From Leucogyrophana mollusca (taxonomy: Eukaryota > Basidiomycota > Agaricomycetes > Boletales), in NCBI GenBank assembly GCA_021014945.1, contig MU266379.1, positions 62,001 through 126,000 of the forward strand: a DNA stretch of 64,000 bases, read 5' to 3'. The notes under the pieces are model-generated. The model searched no databases and was not told the DNA's origin. It saw only the letters and a list, made by a program, of their open reading frames with translations. Position numbers and translations under genes: made by a program. How positions within the stretch are numbered: the first letter of the stretch is position 1; each line of letters begins with the position of its first letter. Below are positions 22,013 to 33,833 of this stretch, one piece after another.

Positions 22013-23338
22013 CTACCAGTGGCCGGCGGCGGCACTTAGAACGGGACCTCGCGAGCGTTCACGTTCACGCTCCCTCAGTCCACTCCTGCCGTTCCCATAC
22101 CCCGGCGCATCGCGTGATGAACCCGGGCCGTCAAGCTCGTTGGTCCTGACTCGACCCCTTGCTTGACGAGCCTGGCTCCCAGAAACGGTGTTCACGGCGC
22201 CGTCTTCGAACTCGTGCATAGACATCATCTTCGGCAATGGAGAACTATTGCGCCGCGCCGCTGGTCGGCCACGGGGCATGGGCGCAGAAGCCCAGTCGAA
22301 CACCTGCTGGACGGTGCTTGCACTGTCTTGGCGACCACGAGGGCCAGGCACCAAGGTTTGCTGGCGGGGACGAGAGCGCGAGCGGGACCGAGATTGGGAG
22401 CGACGACTGCTCCGCGAACTATCCGGCTCTCGTCGCCGCCCACGGGGAGTCGCCTCTAGTGCGAATCGAAGGCCAGATGCAGCTAGCAACGAAGCTAATT
22501 TTGGGGTAGGTGGAGAAGACCGAGTATCGAGATTGGCGGCGTTCCCCGAAGAAGAGGATAGGGGAGGCGAATTACGTTGCGGAGAGCTGACTTGCAAGAG
22601 AGAAAAGTATGCTGGGAGACTCGCACGGTTGCGGGTCCTTTTAGTTTTGGACGTGACGGTCAGCTTGTCTTTCTCCCGCTCTCGCTCCGAGGGATACTCA
22701 TCCACCAGCTGTGGAGGTGAAGCATCATTGACGAGCTCGAGGTCGTCGTCATCGGTCGAAGACGGGACCTGTCCATAGCTGGAGCTGGACGTTGACGATG
22801 TTCGTCGGTGAAGGAGAGGTATGGTGGAACGGTTATTAGTGGTGGACGGGCGTCGAGTATAGTTTAAGCCGGAGGGTTTAGTTTGGTGGAGAAGACCTGC
22901 AGAGCGAACGCTCCCTTCAACGTTTCCGTCCACGAAGTCCCCTTCGCACGAATATTCGTCATCAATGGCGACGATGGCGTTGAATTCTTCTTCACCATCG
23001 GTGAACACCGACCCCGAGAACGAGGAGGTGGAGGACGAGGAAGAGTACCTATCCCGCTTTTGGAAATTACTGAGGGCATTTCCAAGTGCAGACGGGACGA
23101 GTGCTGGGACATCTCCGCCCATAGTGTAATCTAGGTACGGAGAAGAAAGAGCGCTGCTGGCAGAGGAAATTGACGGGGACGTGAAAGCGTCCAAGTTTTC
23201 GCACTCGTCAGAACAGTACGCACGACTTTATAAAGAAAGAAAATCGTGGTCAGGGACGGCAGGCCACGCCTTAAAGAAAGATACCTACCCGTCGTCGGCG
23301 AGGTGCTTTGAGCATGTGAGACAGATCTCCTCGAACAT
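22013..23338 (-). CDS. Ecl1-family zinc-binding protein (life-span regulatory factor), long form
   Basis: Two exons, 23338-23289 and 23225-22013, giving 420 aa. The N-terminus MFEEICLTCSKHLADDG plus RAYCSDEC carries a CxxC...CxxxC set (Cys6, 9, 21, 25), followed by a Ser-rich segment SPSISSASSALSSPYL. This is the zinc-binding head of the fungal Ecl1/2/3 'life-span regulatory factor' family, which in S. pombe extends chronological lifespan and responds to starvation. The rest is disordered: poly-Ser runs, an acidic DDDDLE patch, KTKRTRNRASLPAYFSLLQVS (conserved-looking) and an Arg-Ser-rich region (RSSRRSQSRSRSRSRPR) near residues 300-320. Yeast members are only about 80-90 aa. The zinc head is split by a phase-2 intron, so the other reading frames through exon 1 mislead. 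It is flanked upstream by a long gene-free stretch. Confidence 0.78.
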
Positions 23339-25622
23339 GAGGCTTGTTGTGTAACTGGGCTAACCACGAGGAAGTAAGCCAAGACTCGCTTGGTGTGGAG
23401 AGCACCGGTGTCGTTGCTGGCAGCGTTGGGATGTCGGGCGTTGGTGGGACGTTGGGGAGAAGAGCTGGCACTTTCGGGTGACCTTAAATATGGGGACGGC
23501 ACAGGAGGAATGGAAAATTGGTAAATTAGAATAAATTCAAGAAAGGAAAGTGACTCAAATCTGGACAAGACCAGTCACATGTGACTCACCAAAAGTAAAC
23601 CCAGAATATTGCGTCACACACATCACACCAGATCACACACATCTAATCTAACCGCGAGGGTAACCGACTCGCGAACCGACGCTTTGCGATTCGTGATTGG
23701 TTCACAACATGCTTCCCTCACCAGAAATTAAATCATTGTTCTCCTTCTCGCCATAACGCGTGTTTTTGCGTTTTTTCCCTATTTCTCAGCCAGAGTCTCG
23801 TGTTTGTCAGTGTCACGCCTTCAGGGTGTCTTCAGGCTCAAACGTGCTGTTACCTCGTTTCGGCTTTCCGCCAGCCTAAAATGTCCGGCATCTGCGGATG
23901 GATGATATCACCTTCGTCGCACGTTTGATTGCGCGACCTGACATCTCGACTCCATTTTCACGAGAGAACGCGTGAGCTGTTCGCAATGTATTGGTGGGGA
24001 AGCCTGTGGTACATACAGATCGCTTATTGAACGCCTCGAGGCCTCAATGTGCGTGCACTGAACTTATTGAGATGTGATTTGCAAAACATCACACCTGGGT
24101 TGGCCTGTTGTCAATGGGCATCGGTATCGGCATCAATCCGCCCCAAAACCCTTCTCCAATAAATCTGTGCTCTTGTGAAGTGTGCTGTTTTCATATCGCT
24201 CATACACGATGGAATCAGCCTTCGCCCACGTTCTACGTTGTTCTGTGTGACGGATGCTGCATGCTTTGCACATGTCTGACCTTCACCACCTCACATTTAG
24301 AAGGCCATTCCCAAGGGCAACCGCATCACATCTTAGCGAAGAGCCCGCCCTCCGTCGATATCACCCGTGGCCTTGGAGATAAAGCCGCGAAATGTCTAGA
24401 GTATCACTATCAGTGCAGTTGCACAATAGGTCAAGTCTTCTGCGATTTATTTAGCCCATCCTAGCCGTATTCACCGTTCACGTCCCGCAATTTCGAGGTG
24501 TTGGGCAACTCCGGAACTCACCGCGGCCCTTTCTCAGTCTCTCAGAGTCATCGTCACCAGTCTGCAATTAGAAACTATTACGCTTGTGCCCCAAAATATT
24601 TTGGACCTCGGGTCACAGCGCAGGGTGAGAACCAGTCCAGTCACAGCCGCATCAGTTCTGGTCCTCCCCGTCCGGTTGCCATTCTCAGAGTCTCAAACGC
24701 TCCAAATGTCTGGGCTTCCGGGGTCTCTAAGTCTGCTAAAACGTCGAGATGTCTTGTCGTCCGCACACGCTCAATTTTCTTTCAGGACCGGTATCGATGA
24801 GGAGCTCTGTTGCCCTTTTCTCATCATCGTAATCGGAGGTCACACTGTCGCAGCGTCACAGGCACTATCGTTCATTGACCGACACGTCGACACGCTTGCT
24901 CCACACTGCCATGGGCGCAGCTGCGCGTGACAGATGTCATTCGAACTGGCCTGTGTCCGGTGCCACGGTTTACATTCGAGGAACCGCCCGAAGTTCTCGA
25001 TCTTGTGAACCTCATGGCACACAGTTTACCTCTGTGGGAAAGGATTATTTAAGCCTCGATCGAACCATTGCTTCTGCCGCGGCACTCCGCACTATACGAG
25101 CAGGTTCCAATCTCTAGAACTCTGCCCCCACATTGAACTTTACGGGAGCCGGATACCTAGTGCTATGTACGTACAGGCAACCACAAATGATTGCCAGAAC
25201 CAAAGAACAATGAGCCTGGAACCAGGAAATTTTCTGGGATTTTCTTCATGTCCTTCTGTCTGAGGCTTGAAACAGCTGAAGTTTAAAACAAGGGAAGGGA
25301 GCAAATTTTGATGCAGATCAGAGAACAATGGCATCGGGGAATGAAGGAACACTTCCGGGATGCCACACAGGTACGCCAGGGCCCCCATGTCGTGATTGAG
25401 CTTGTAACAAACGGAAATAGACATAGCAAGCACCCATATGAGTCCACATGTCCAGGCTATCCTTATCTTGTCCTAGCAAAGTTAGCAAAGTGGTTCAGGT
25501 CCACTACAAATACTTAGTACGCCCAAGCCTCAGGTGGCTGGATCAACTGACTCTACAAAGGCCACCTTCATTGCAAATTCACCAGAAGATCAAAGTACAC
25601 ACCATCGCCAGAAAATCCGAAA
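23339..25622. other. 2.3-kb stretch with no recognised gene
   Basis: Upstream of the Ecl1-like gene and downstream of VPS54. Base composition is mixed, with several C/T-rich segments (for example around 23740-23800). Open frames such as 24108-24464 and 24586-24930 (plus) show no domain, no start context and no splice-extended homology that I recognise. It is probably an extended promoter/5' UTR of the Ecl1-like gene, a non-coding transcript, or a gene too diverged to recognise. Confidence 0.45.
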
Positions 25623-28600
25623 TTAGCTACCGCCCGACAAATCCGACACCTCTCGACCGTTGCGACCATTAGTGTTGGACTTCTCTTCCGCCGTTGACAC
25701 CGAGGTCACCAGATCGGAGTTTGCCCGTGAGTGATCGCTGGGCGACTCTGCCCCATTTGAGGCCAAAGGATCCGCATCCGCAGTATTTGGTAGATGAGCC
25801 TCCTTCTTGCCTTCCGTCTCGGCAATTCCTTCCACTTGTTTAAAGCCGAGCGCTGAACTGCCTCGCGGTGGTCGGACTACTGCATCTACATCAGCGCCCT
25901 GCTTTTCCTCCCCGGCATCGCCATTAGCAGACTTCTCATGGGGAAACGACGGCGTGGGGGACGGCGCCGGCGACGTAACAGGAGCCGGAAGGGGCTTGTC
26001 CGATTTATAGCTATCTTTCCGTGACAGAAGTCCCCTGATACGCTCGTTTGGACTTGCAGTTGCTCGAATGTTGCTCAGCGCCGACTTACGAGGCACGGGT
26101 TTCTCAGATACGAGGGTTTCCAGCATGGTCGTTGGTGCATTGACATTCTTGAGCAAGGAAAGCTTTTGGTGCAGGTATTGGGCGTCTGCGAGGAGTCTGC
26201 ATGAAATTATCAGTAACGTCAGTCGGGCGGGAACGGAATGGCGCCCCACCTGTCTTTGGCTTCTTGGCTTAGAAGATCAATCTTAGTGTATTCTTCAGAG
26301 AGTCGGTGATTGATCGCGGCGAAGACCTGTGACATGACATACTGTACAACGAGTTTAGAGGTTTTGAGATTGGCGCTCAAAGGATGCATTAGCGTAGGCC
26401 AGACGAACCTCGACGACGGGTGGCGAAAGATACCGCGATAACACCTTGTGCAACGTGACGGTCTCTTTGACTAACAGTTCCATGTAGTCATTGGGACCCT
26501 GCTTTTGGTTCGGCGTATCCCAGTTGACGGCCTTAGCAGAGGGTGATTTAGGATGAAATGGATCACCGTCGTGATCAGTTACGGAAACGAGATACACCCA
26601 CCTGCAGTGACTTGACATGTGCACTAATTCGGTCGCCCATGATAGCAATTAATTTAGAATGGATTTCATTCTGGTGCTCTTGAAAGTCCTAACCGCGGTT
26701 AATGCCGTTTGTGAGTTGCTTGACACCGTGGCGCAATGATACGTGAAAAGCACGCACCCGCTTCAGTTTGTCAAATTCTACGAGCATCACCGCTTGGTTG
26801 GGGCTAAGATGACGTCTAAATGTTTCTCGCACGTATGGTATAAGAACAACCATGATCGAAAGTGACTGCGAGGCTAGTGCTGAGACACGGAGAAAACGTG
26901 AGAAGCGAAGGGATATAGACTCGAATGAACGATGCCCACCCAGGTGCTTTGCGGTGATATTTCGCAAGCCTGCTGATCGCATGGCGCCAGCGCCCAATAC
27001 GACTTGGCAAGTTCTCGAGTTGAATGCTTTCAAAAACTCTATAACGCGGCCCATCGTGTCGGTATTTAGCATCGGCAAATTGACAACAACTTTGAGATAA
27101 TCCAAAAGGAGGGCAAGAACTTCCCCAGTTGCCGAGACACAGAAGTATGGTCGTTCCTCGATACGGAGATACTTCGACGAAGAGGAGGATCCGTTCATCT
27201 TGCTGGGCGTAGGGGATGAAGGCTGTGATGGAACCCCGTTAGGGGGAGACGGTGTCGCCAGCGAGGCGGAAGCATCCGAATTGACGATCAAGTCAGGGGA
27301 ATCACGGACAGCGGAATCGGCCAGGACATCCGCCATGTGCTGGAGAGGAGGGGATACATCCATCGGATTCCACTGTTCGTCTTCGACAAGTTTGGCGGAT
27401 TGGTTTATCCGTGCTTGATGAAAGGCCTGCAGGAATGCCTTCGCCTGTGCATAACGAAAGGGGTGAATACAACACCGCTTTCCAACATCGACGGTAACTC
27501 CTGACCTGCCCGAGGATCGCCCCTCTAAGACCCATTATCATCCGTTGGCATATGACCTCGCATTTCACTACGAAACCCCATGATTCATTGAAGAGAACCA
27601 AGAAGCTCGGTAAGTCGAGCTGCGCATGCTGTTCTGAGCGATATGCAATCAGTTTCGCTGCCAGTTTGTTGGACAAGTCCGCTTCCGAGGATAATATGTC
27701 CGAGAGCTCTTCTCTCAGCGAAGGAATGTCTATCGATGAGCTACGTGTCCTACATGAGGGAATAGAGGGGGGGCGTTAGCAAAGTTAGCGAAGAAGCGGA
27801 TTGATTGGCCAGAGCCAACAAACGAGATGCTTACTGCAAGGCTTCAAGCACCTCTAGAAGTATGTCATTCTGCGCTTTGAGACCTTCTACGCCATTCAGA
27901 AGGCTCCTATACACCGTGGAAAGAAGAGATATGAAGTCGCCATGCGCCTTGGAACGTAAGTGATTCGCAAGCCCACTGTGGAAAGGGGGTGAAGTCTCTG
28001 CTTAATCACAGAGAACTTGTCGATGACTTACCTTGGCGCCCCCTTAGAACCCTTGCTATCTTCTTCCTCAATATCGAAAGACGACAAGTGCTGAAAGTTA
28101 TTCCAGTAAGATGTCTGCAATTGTGTTTAACGATACGCTTACTCGCTTAATAACGCCCCTCGTTTCATTCATCACCACTTCTCTCCACGAAACAGTCGCT
28201 TCGCGAATGCCCTTGGTTCGCAGAAGGCCTTGCAGCAAAGGCCGTAGTCTGTCTTTCAGGGTCACATTGTGACTTGCATCTGCGGAATCAGAAGTTCCAT
28301 TGACACGATCTAGGAGGTCCAACTTCAGAACGTTCGCCAGATCCGTAGTCAACGAGGAGGCTATCTCCATAGTTAGGGTCCGAAGGTGTGACGGGAGAGA
28401 AGCGAAAGCATGAAGTGAAGACAGTGGTATGGATAATTTGGTATGCTGCGTCGAGCCGCGGCTTTCAGCTTCAGACGGTGGCGACTCTGGAGTTGAAGGG
28501 AGTGGAGACAATCGACCATTACTCTTTCCAGGTAAAGACAGCTGAGGCTGCGGTCGAGCCGCCGAAGGTGTCAAAGGTGGATGGGTGGGAGGAAGCTCCC

Positions 28601-29707
28601 AGAGTGCTTCCACACTCTCAATGATCTCCAAAGCTTCTCCCCATTGCCCAGCGGCAACCAAACCTTTCGCCACGCCGGTCATCTCTACAACAGTGTTTAT
28701 CTCCTTCGTGCCTTCACACACCGCACCTAGGTTGATAAGCTTGCTCTCTTTTCTGACTATCTCCAAACCGCGCTTAGCACCCTTCTCATCGACTTCCTTA
28801 AGCAACCCTCGAAGCTTTGATATTCGATCCAGACACTCTTCCGACTCGGTTTGCAAGTCTTGGAGGTTAGTCAACGCGGCGAAGAAAGACGTGGACCGGA
28901 GGGAAATTTCGCGAATGAGGTGTTGCTCGATTGTGTCGGCATGATGAGAAAGTTTCTCGAGCAGGGGTAACGAGTATGATAAAGACGAGGGATCTGAGGC
29001 ATCCCCGTCCCCTTCTTGTCGTTCTGTGACTGCATCGAACATGCGTGGGTCTCCAAGGTTGAATTTTGGGTCGAAGAAGACTTTCGGAACCGAGTTCAAC
29101 GGTGTCAAAAGCCTCCCCGCTCGAGGGGTCTGCGGGGCTTGAGGTGTGTCAAACGTCATGGAAGACCGCGGCGTCGAGGGCCCGTCCAGCTGCGCAACGC
29201 CATCGCGACCAAGCTGCGTATTCCGCTCGAATCTTTCCCATTCTGAAGCTATGGCACGGAGATACGAGTCGAAATCCTTCCGCTTAACGCGGGGAAGCTC
29301 GGCTTGAGGCACTGTGGGAAGCGACGAATGTGCCTTTGGTGGAGCCTGGCGCTTGTGAGGGTTGTTAAGTACGGTGGAAATAGCTGGGGACATTTAGCTT
29401 GGCCGCTGTAGTGCAAACTTGGCAAAGGATACGCACCATAGAACCCTTGCTTTGAACTACTCCATTCCGACGGCAGAGCACCTAATGCAAGGTTGGTGGA
29501 CGAGGTATTGAGCACATCAATGCGAAGGGGGGCCGCAAAATAGTCCCCTCCGCGCCCTTCTGTGGTTTCTGAAACACTTCCTGGGCCCCGTGCACGGGAA
29601 GCTGCGTCCCAGTGGAATCTGAACGGGCGAGCAGCAGCTGGGGGCAAGTCGGGCAGATCGCTGACGGGTGAGCCAGGCCTGGAGGGACTTGAAGCGTAGT
29701 CAGACAT
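25623..29707 (-). CDS. VPS54: GARP/EARP tethering complex subunit VPS54
   Basis: Subunit of the GARP complex that tethers endosome-derived vesicles at the trans-Golgi network. Exon 1 is 29707-29437 (start MSDYASSPSRPGSPVSDLP) and exon 2 is 29383-28143. Further exons run to the stop at 25623. Recognisable parts are the N-terminal helical region (KRKDFDSYLRAIASEWERFERN, PKVFFDPKFNLGDPRMFD, HADTIEQHLIREISLRSTSFFAAL), the middle (RSLLNGVEGLKAQNDILLEVLEALQ, DLSNKLAAKLIAYRSEQHA, ESWGFVVKCEVICQRM) and the C-terminal domain (PYFCVSATGEVLALLLDYL, KETVTLHKVLSRYLSP, YLHQKLSLLKNV). The tail after about PRKSALSNIRA is disordered. The intron after exon 2 has two in-frame acceptors. It diverges from the metaxin-like gene, 382 bp between starts. 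Confidence 0.9.
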
Positions 29708-30089
29708 GGTTCAACCTAGTAAAGCCTCGGTATCGTTCTGCTTCCAGGCGTTCGAATGCAAGGCTGCAGCATGAACTGCAGTTCCACGGAATGTACGACA
29801 AGGCAATAGAGTGCTCTTGTTTGAATTCTATAATCCTTGGGCCGTTAGGACTATACCGCAACGTCTGACGATGTGTGAGATTCGTCGTATTGTACGTTCA
29901 CAGACAAACGATTCGTGAACGCGTTTCGGCAGTCGTGTCTTGTAACTTGTCGGTCAGTTACAACCCTACAGCTCAAGCTATTATCCAGTTTAGGTGTAAA
30001 ATAATCACTGTTTGTGTATAAAACTAGACAAATAAGGCATTTCTGTAGCAAAAACATGTACATCCTCCTCACTTTCGGTAAAGCCGATC
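29708..30089. other. divergent promoter of VPS54 and the metaxin-like gene
   Basis: 382 bp between two start codons on opposite strands. It is AT-rich near 29880-30050. No further gene or repeat was seen. Confidence 0.5.
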
Positions 30090-31072
30090 ATGGCTTCCGC
30101 TTTGACTTTGCCCGCTCCCTTGCAAAAGTTCTTCAGTCAGTTTCCTTTGCACGTCCACCCGCCCATCCCAGTCCAGCCCAAAATCCCCTTCACAAAACCC
30201 ACTATCTGGATAGCACCCCCACGAAATGCCGGACTCGACCAATCGCCAGACGGCCTTTTGAGTAGCGAAGTGGAGTGCTTGAAATGGCAAGCATACCTCG
30301 CTTTACGCGGCCTTACAGACGTTGCTGTCCGGTGGGACATCGCGCCAGAGGGATCAATCGACGGACGATTGCCTAATCTGCATGTCCCAGCCTCTGGGGA
30401 CGCGGACGGCCAGCTTCTCGCTGCCCATACGATTCCTGGGTGGGTTGATGTTAGGCTAGGAAGTGGAAATGACGCGCTTGAAGGGTACAAGGACGAGGCG
30501 CTGCGAGATGAAAGCCACGCTTGGGTCTCCTTGCTCGAGGGGATAGTGCACGCTGCGTTGGTGAGGCCCTCCTAAAGCACATCGCGTCAGGACACGAGTC
30601 TCTTACTCCTATGGCATTCATAGACTCTATCTCAGCCTCCGCCGCCTCTCCTCTCCTTTCTGTCTCTAGGGCAGGTGACACCTGGAAGGCCGATAGAAGC
30701 TGTGTTAAGCCCCCCGCCTCCAACTTTCACTGGTCTCAGCTCGATCTTGCCACCTTATGGAACAAACGTGTCATTGGCATCTGTGCAAGCACGATACGCC
30801 GATGCAATAGGTGCGCTCTCAGAACGTCTAGGCACGGACAAATGGTTCCTTGGTTCTGAGTGAGAAACCCTCCTCTTCTTCATCTGCCTGTTAATTCAAA
30901 CCCGCGTCACAGAAACCCCACCGCGCTCGATGCCCTCGCGTTCGCTTACCTTCACTGCATCCTCCACAGCAAGGACAGCACACGTATCGAAGTTACCAGG
31001 CGTGTCAACCTAGTCACTTGGGAGCGCAGGGTACGAACACAAGTTCAAGCCGCGTTCTGTTTTGCATCATAG
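30090..31072 (+). CDS. metaxin-like mitochondrial outer-membrane import protein
   Basis: Probable component of the sorting and assembly machinery (SAM) in the mitochondrial outer membrane. Three exons: 30090-30560, 30675-30859 and 30913-31072, giving 271 aa. The N-terminal glutathione-transferase-like domain shows SSEVECLKWQAYLALRGL, RWDIAPEGSIDGRLPNLH and LLAAHTIPGWV, as in fungal metaxins. The C-terminal GST-like helices have GTDKWFLGSENPTALDALAFAYLHCIL, where metaxins carry the conserved 'F-G...P-T-xLD' pattern. No transmembrane helix is clear at the C-terminus. Intron 1 is 114 nt with GT-AG ends and no alternative that keeps frame. It diverges from VPS54. Confidence 0.82.
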
Positions 31073-31151
31073 TGTAGGTGTAGCAATAATTACGGCTACT
31101 CTGAGTACGATAATTTATATACAACTATATCCACAAAGCGCTCGTAGGTGA

Positions 31152-32435
31152 TCAATTCGCATACTCTCCTAGCTTTCCATTCCCGTTGGCAACCGGCTTC
31201 CCATTAGGTTTTGACGCGAAGCGCTTTCTCAGTGCCGATATCATTTTTGCAAACCTGTCGTAGTTGGTTCTCATCAGCCAAACGACGAAGCAACGAGCAT
31301 GGCGCGAATCTCACCAGAACCAATTAAGGGACTGTAAGACGATGTTACCTCCACCATAAACAATAATATACACGATGGGCAGTTGGTCGGATACATCGCG
31401 CAGCGTGAAGAAGAAATCGTAAGACTGAAATGCAAGTCAGGGGACTTTTCGGAGGGGTCGGTGTGGCAAGACTCACCATCTTACCACCCCACAATAATCG
31501 CACGAAGGAGAATGTGCCGAGCAGCAGAATGCCATTGACAAACTGAAGGGTACTCCCAGTCTTCCCAGTCTTGTCTAAGAACCTGGTTTGCAACACGTAT
31601 GAGACGAACATCGAGTAGGGGAGTCGTGGACACCGACCAATGGATATCCAAGAACACGGTGCTCCTGCCGTATAACTTGGGTGAGTAGTCCGCACCAGAT
31701 AAATGCTCGGGTCGACTCACAGTTCCCAGAACAGAAACCGTACGCCATAGTACGCGAGGAACGGTTTCTAACAAGCGGTTCAGGAGAGAATTGGTTCCTG
31801 TGCTTGATCACGTACATATGCAAGAGTGTATATGGCGAGACAGGCCACTCCTACAGACAAATACTGCGTGATTGAAACTGCTAAAGCCCATAAATGCTCT
31901 TACCATGTAGAACAAATCCAATGTCCACGAAATGGACTACGGCGTCAAAGGAATCCCAAAGGAAATACCTTTACTGGGTATGAGCGCTACACTCAACAAA
32001 AGCACACCGATTCCGGGAACTTACCCACACGCTATAGCTTGCACATACCCGGCCTTATCGTCCCAGCCAAAAGCCCGGTCCTCGTTGAGGCTCGAAAGCG
32101 TCAGGCACTGGCCTGCGAAGAATATCACAGCCAAAGCGTGTACAAGGGAAACGACATGGATGTCCCTGCCAGTGCAACCATCAAAGATCAGGATCACTCG
32201 TGACATGGGCCCAGGGCTTAACTCACCAATTATTTCGCGCCTTCCTCCCAGCTTTCCCATATGCTACGGGAAACAGAGCTTTGCTTACGATGGGTGACAG
32301 GCTAACGTGCACCGCCGTGAAGAATAGGAACGCGAGGACGATTATATCCGCGAATTCATGTATTTTCAGCAAGCCAAACTTTTCCGCAAGAGGCAAGGAG
32401 AGCGTGCGGATGTTCTGCCTGATTTCAGGTATCAT
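31152..32435 (-). CDS. TLC (TRAM-LAG1-CLN8) domain membrane protein
   Basis: Multi-pass membrane protein of the TMEM56/TLCD4-like group; TLC proteins act in lipid or ceramide sensing and synthesis, but the substrate of this group is unknown. Nine exons: 32435-32227, 32165-32025, 31968-31904, 31850-31816, 31767-31721, 31664-31638, 31582-31477, 31424-31315 and 31254-31152, giving 280 aa. Hydrophobic segments include FADIIVLAFLFFTAVHVSLSP, VHALAVIFFAGQCL, WDSFDAVVHFVDIGFVLHG and LQFVNGILLLGTFSFVRLLWG. The loop FLDIHWFLDKTGKTGS and the C-terminal NIVLQSLNWFWFAKMI fit the TLC pattern. The tail is basic and Asn/Gly-rich. Exon 6 is only 27 nt. Confidence 0.82.
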
Positions 32436-33138
32436 CACTTCCGGGAGAAGGAGGATTGGTGAAGGCAGAGTAAGACCTCGCGCCTTTATATTCTACCTGG
32501 CCGCTGTAGCCCCCGCTTAATTGAGAGTCAGGGTGTAATAGCTGTGAGAGGCACGGGAGACGCGTCCACCACCGGCCAATAATCGTGAGACCATACCCGT
32601 CGTTCGGAATGACAGTAGCTGGATCTCAAAGTCAAACAGAGAAACCTCACTGCAAGCCTCATTCCTGTCCGACATATACATAGATGCATTTCCGGCCCCA
32701 GCAAATGATAAAAAAGCAAGATAAACAATAAACTATGCGTGAAAAAAAGGCGCCAGGGGATGAAAGATGACTATGCAAACCGTTGCCAGAAAAAAGAACC
32801 TGCAACCAAAATAAGATGAAACGGCGACAAATGAGAGCGAAGAGATAAGGAAACACAGCAATATATGGAGTATATACGAGTGGAAGCAAGTAGCAAGCCA
32901 AGAAGCATCGTCCGTCGTTTTGTCAGATCACGGTGAGCGGCAGGAGAGTCGGTGTACGATAGCAAAATGAGCGTTGGGGTTGATGATAGTATGAGGGATG
33001 CATGAAAAAGACTGGTGCCCCTTTATGAGGCAGTACTGAGGTTTCCAGGTCTCCACCAGTCTCCCTCGGCTGAGACTGTAACACTGGGGATCGGAGAGGG
33101 TATGTCGCAGCGGCAAGGGTATACGGATGAGATAACAA
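32436..33138. other. interval between TLC gene and first G-gamma gene
   Basis: About 700 bp holding the upstream region of the TLC gene and the 3' region of the minus-strand G-gamma gene. Short frames on the minus strand (32901-32659, 33138-32923) are AT-rich and lack any motif. Nothing else seen. Confidence 0.5.
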
Positions 33139-33517
33139 TCACATCACAATGCAGCAGCCTTTATCAGGCGGTGCGTATGGATCTTCACCCTTGCCCACAG
33201 GTCCCCACACTGATGGTACCTGCAGGGGACAGGAGCGTCAGAGACCGCAGCAAAGAGCGCGCTGCGGGTGAATCGCAGGATTGGAGGAAATACACACCAA
33301 ATGATCTTTTGTCGTTTTGCAATAGCGAATCAAACTTATTTTCATGAGCGACGTGAGCTACGTGCCTGGAACATGTGCAAACTCGGACCAACCTTGCGCT
33401 GGCCTCGCTAACTCTCATTCGTGGGCGGGCCAAGTCTTCACGCAACCGCTGGTTATGCTCCGTCAGCCGACGCAGCTTAAGCTCGGACATGGACTGCTTG
33501 TGTGGACGAGAGTTCAT
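33139..33517 (-). CDS. heterotrimeric G-protein gamma subunit, copy 1
   Basis: Membrane-anchored partner of G-beta in pheromone and nutrient signalling. Three exons: 33517-33393, 33334-33298 and 33219-33139, giving 80 aa. It starts [22 protein letters not shown], followed by [45 protein letters not shown] and the CaaX end CIVM, preceded by a second Cys that may be palmitoylated. The pattern matches fungal G-gamma (Ste18 type). The unspliced frame would read through to an unrelated end. A close paralogue with the same exon 1 and exon 2 lengths lies 2.2 kb away on the other strand. An ATG further upstream is in frame, but the homology begins at 33517. Confidence 0.92.
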
Positions 33518-33833
33518 GGTGGAGGTTAGGTGGGAAGGGGGGGGCGAATGAGCTGATGTAGACGGATAATGACGAAGACCAAGAATGCCCCAATCTACGG
33601 ACAATTGACTAAGGAGCAGCTTTTAGCGTGTAGTAAGTCGGAATGTGGAGTATACGCACCTGAGCGAGGTAACGGTCAGCGGGAAGAGCGAGCAAGAGAA
33701 GGGACAGTGGGAAATGTATCAGCGGAGTTTGAATTGCTCTCTTTGGCCTTCGTGTGCTTGTCCCTCTCTTATTTTTGTACCACGACATTCGCAACTATAA
33801 ACACGACCTAAAGGCCTATTTCACTTGTAGCAT
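33518..33833. other. divergent promoter of G-gamma copy 1 and the unknown acidic gene
   Basis: 316 bp between starts on opposite strands. It includes a purine-rich GGGAAGGGGGGGGCG stretch near 33533 and an AT-rich block near 33760-33810. No gene seen. Confidence 0.45.

Noticed and set aside
21493..22035. 180-aa minus-strand frame
   Set aside because: It overlaps the stop of the Ecl1-like gene and is low-complexity, AT-rich sequence; read as 3' UTR.
22188..22778. 196-aa plus-strand frame
   Set aside because: Shadow of the GC-rich, Arg/Ser-coding exon of the Ecl1-like gene on the other strand.
24108..24930. Two plus-strand frames of 118 and 114 aa in the long intergenic stretch
   Set aside because: No motif, no intron-extended continuation and no start context; cannot be supported.
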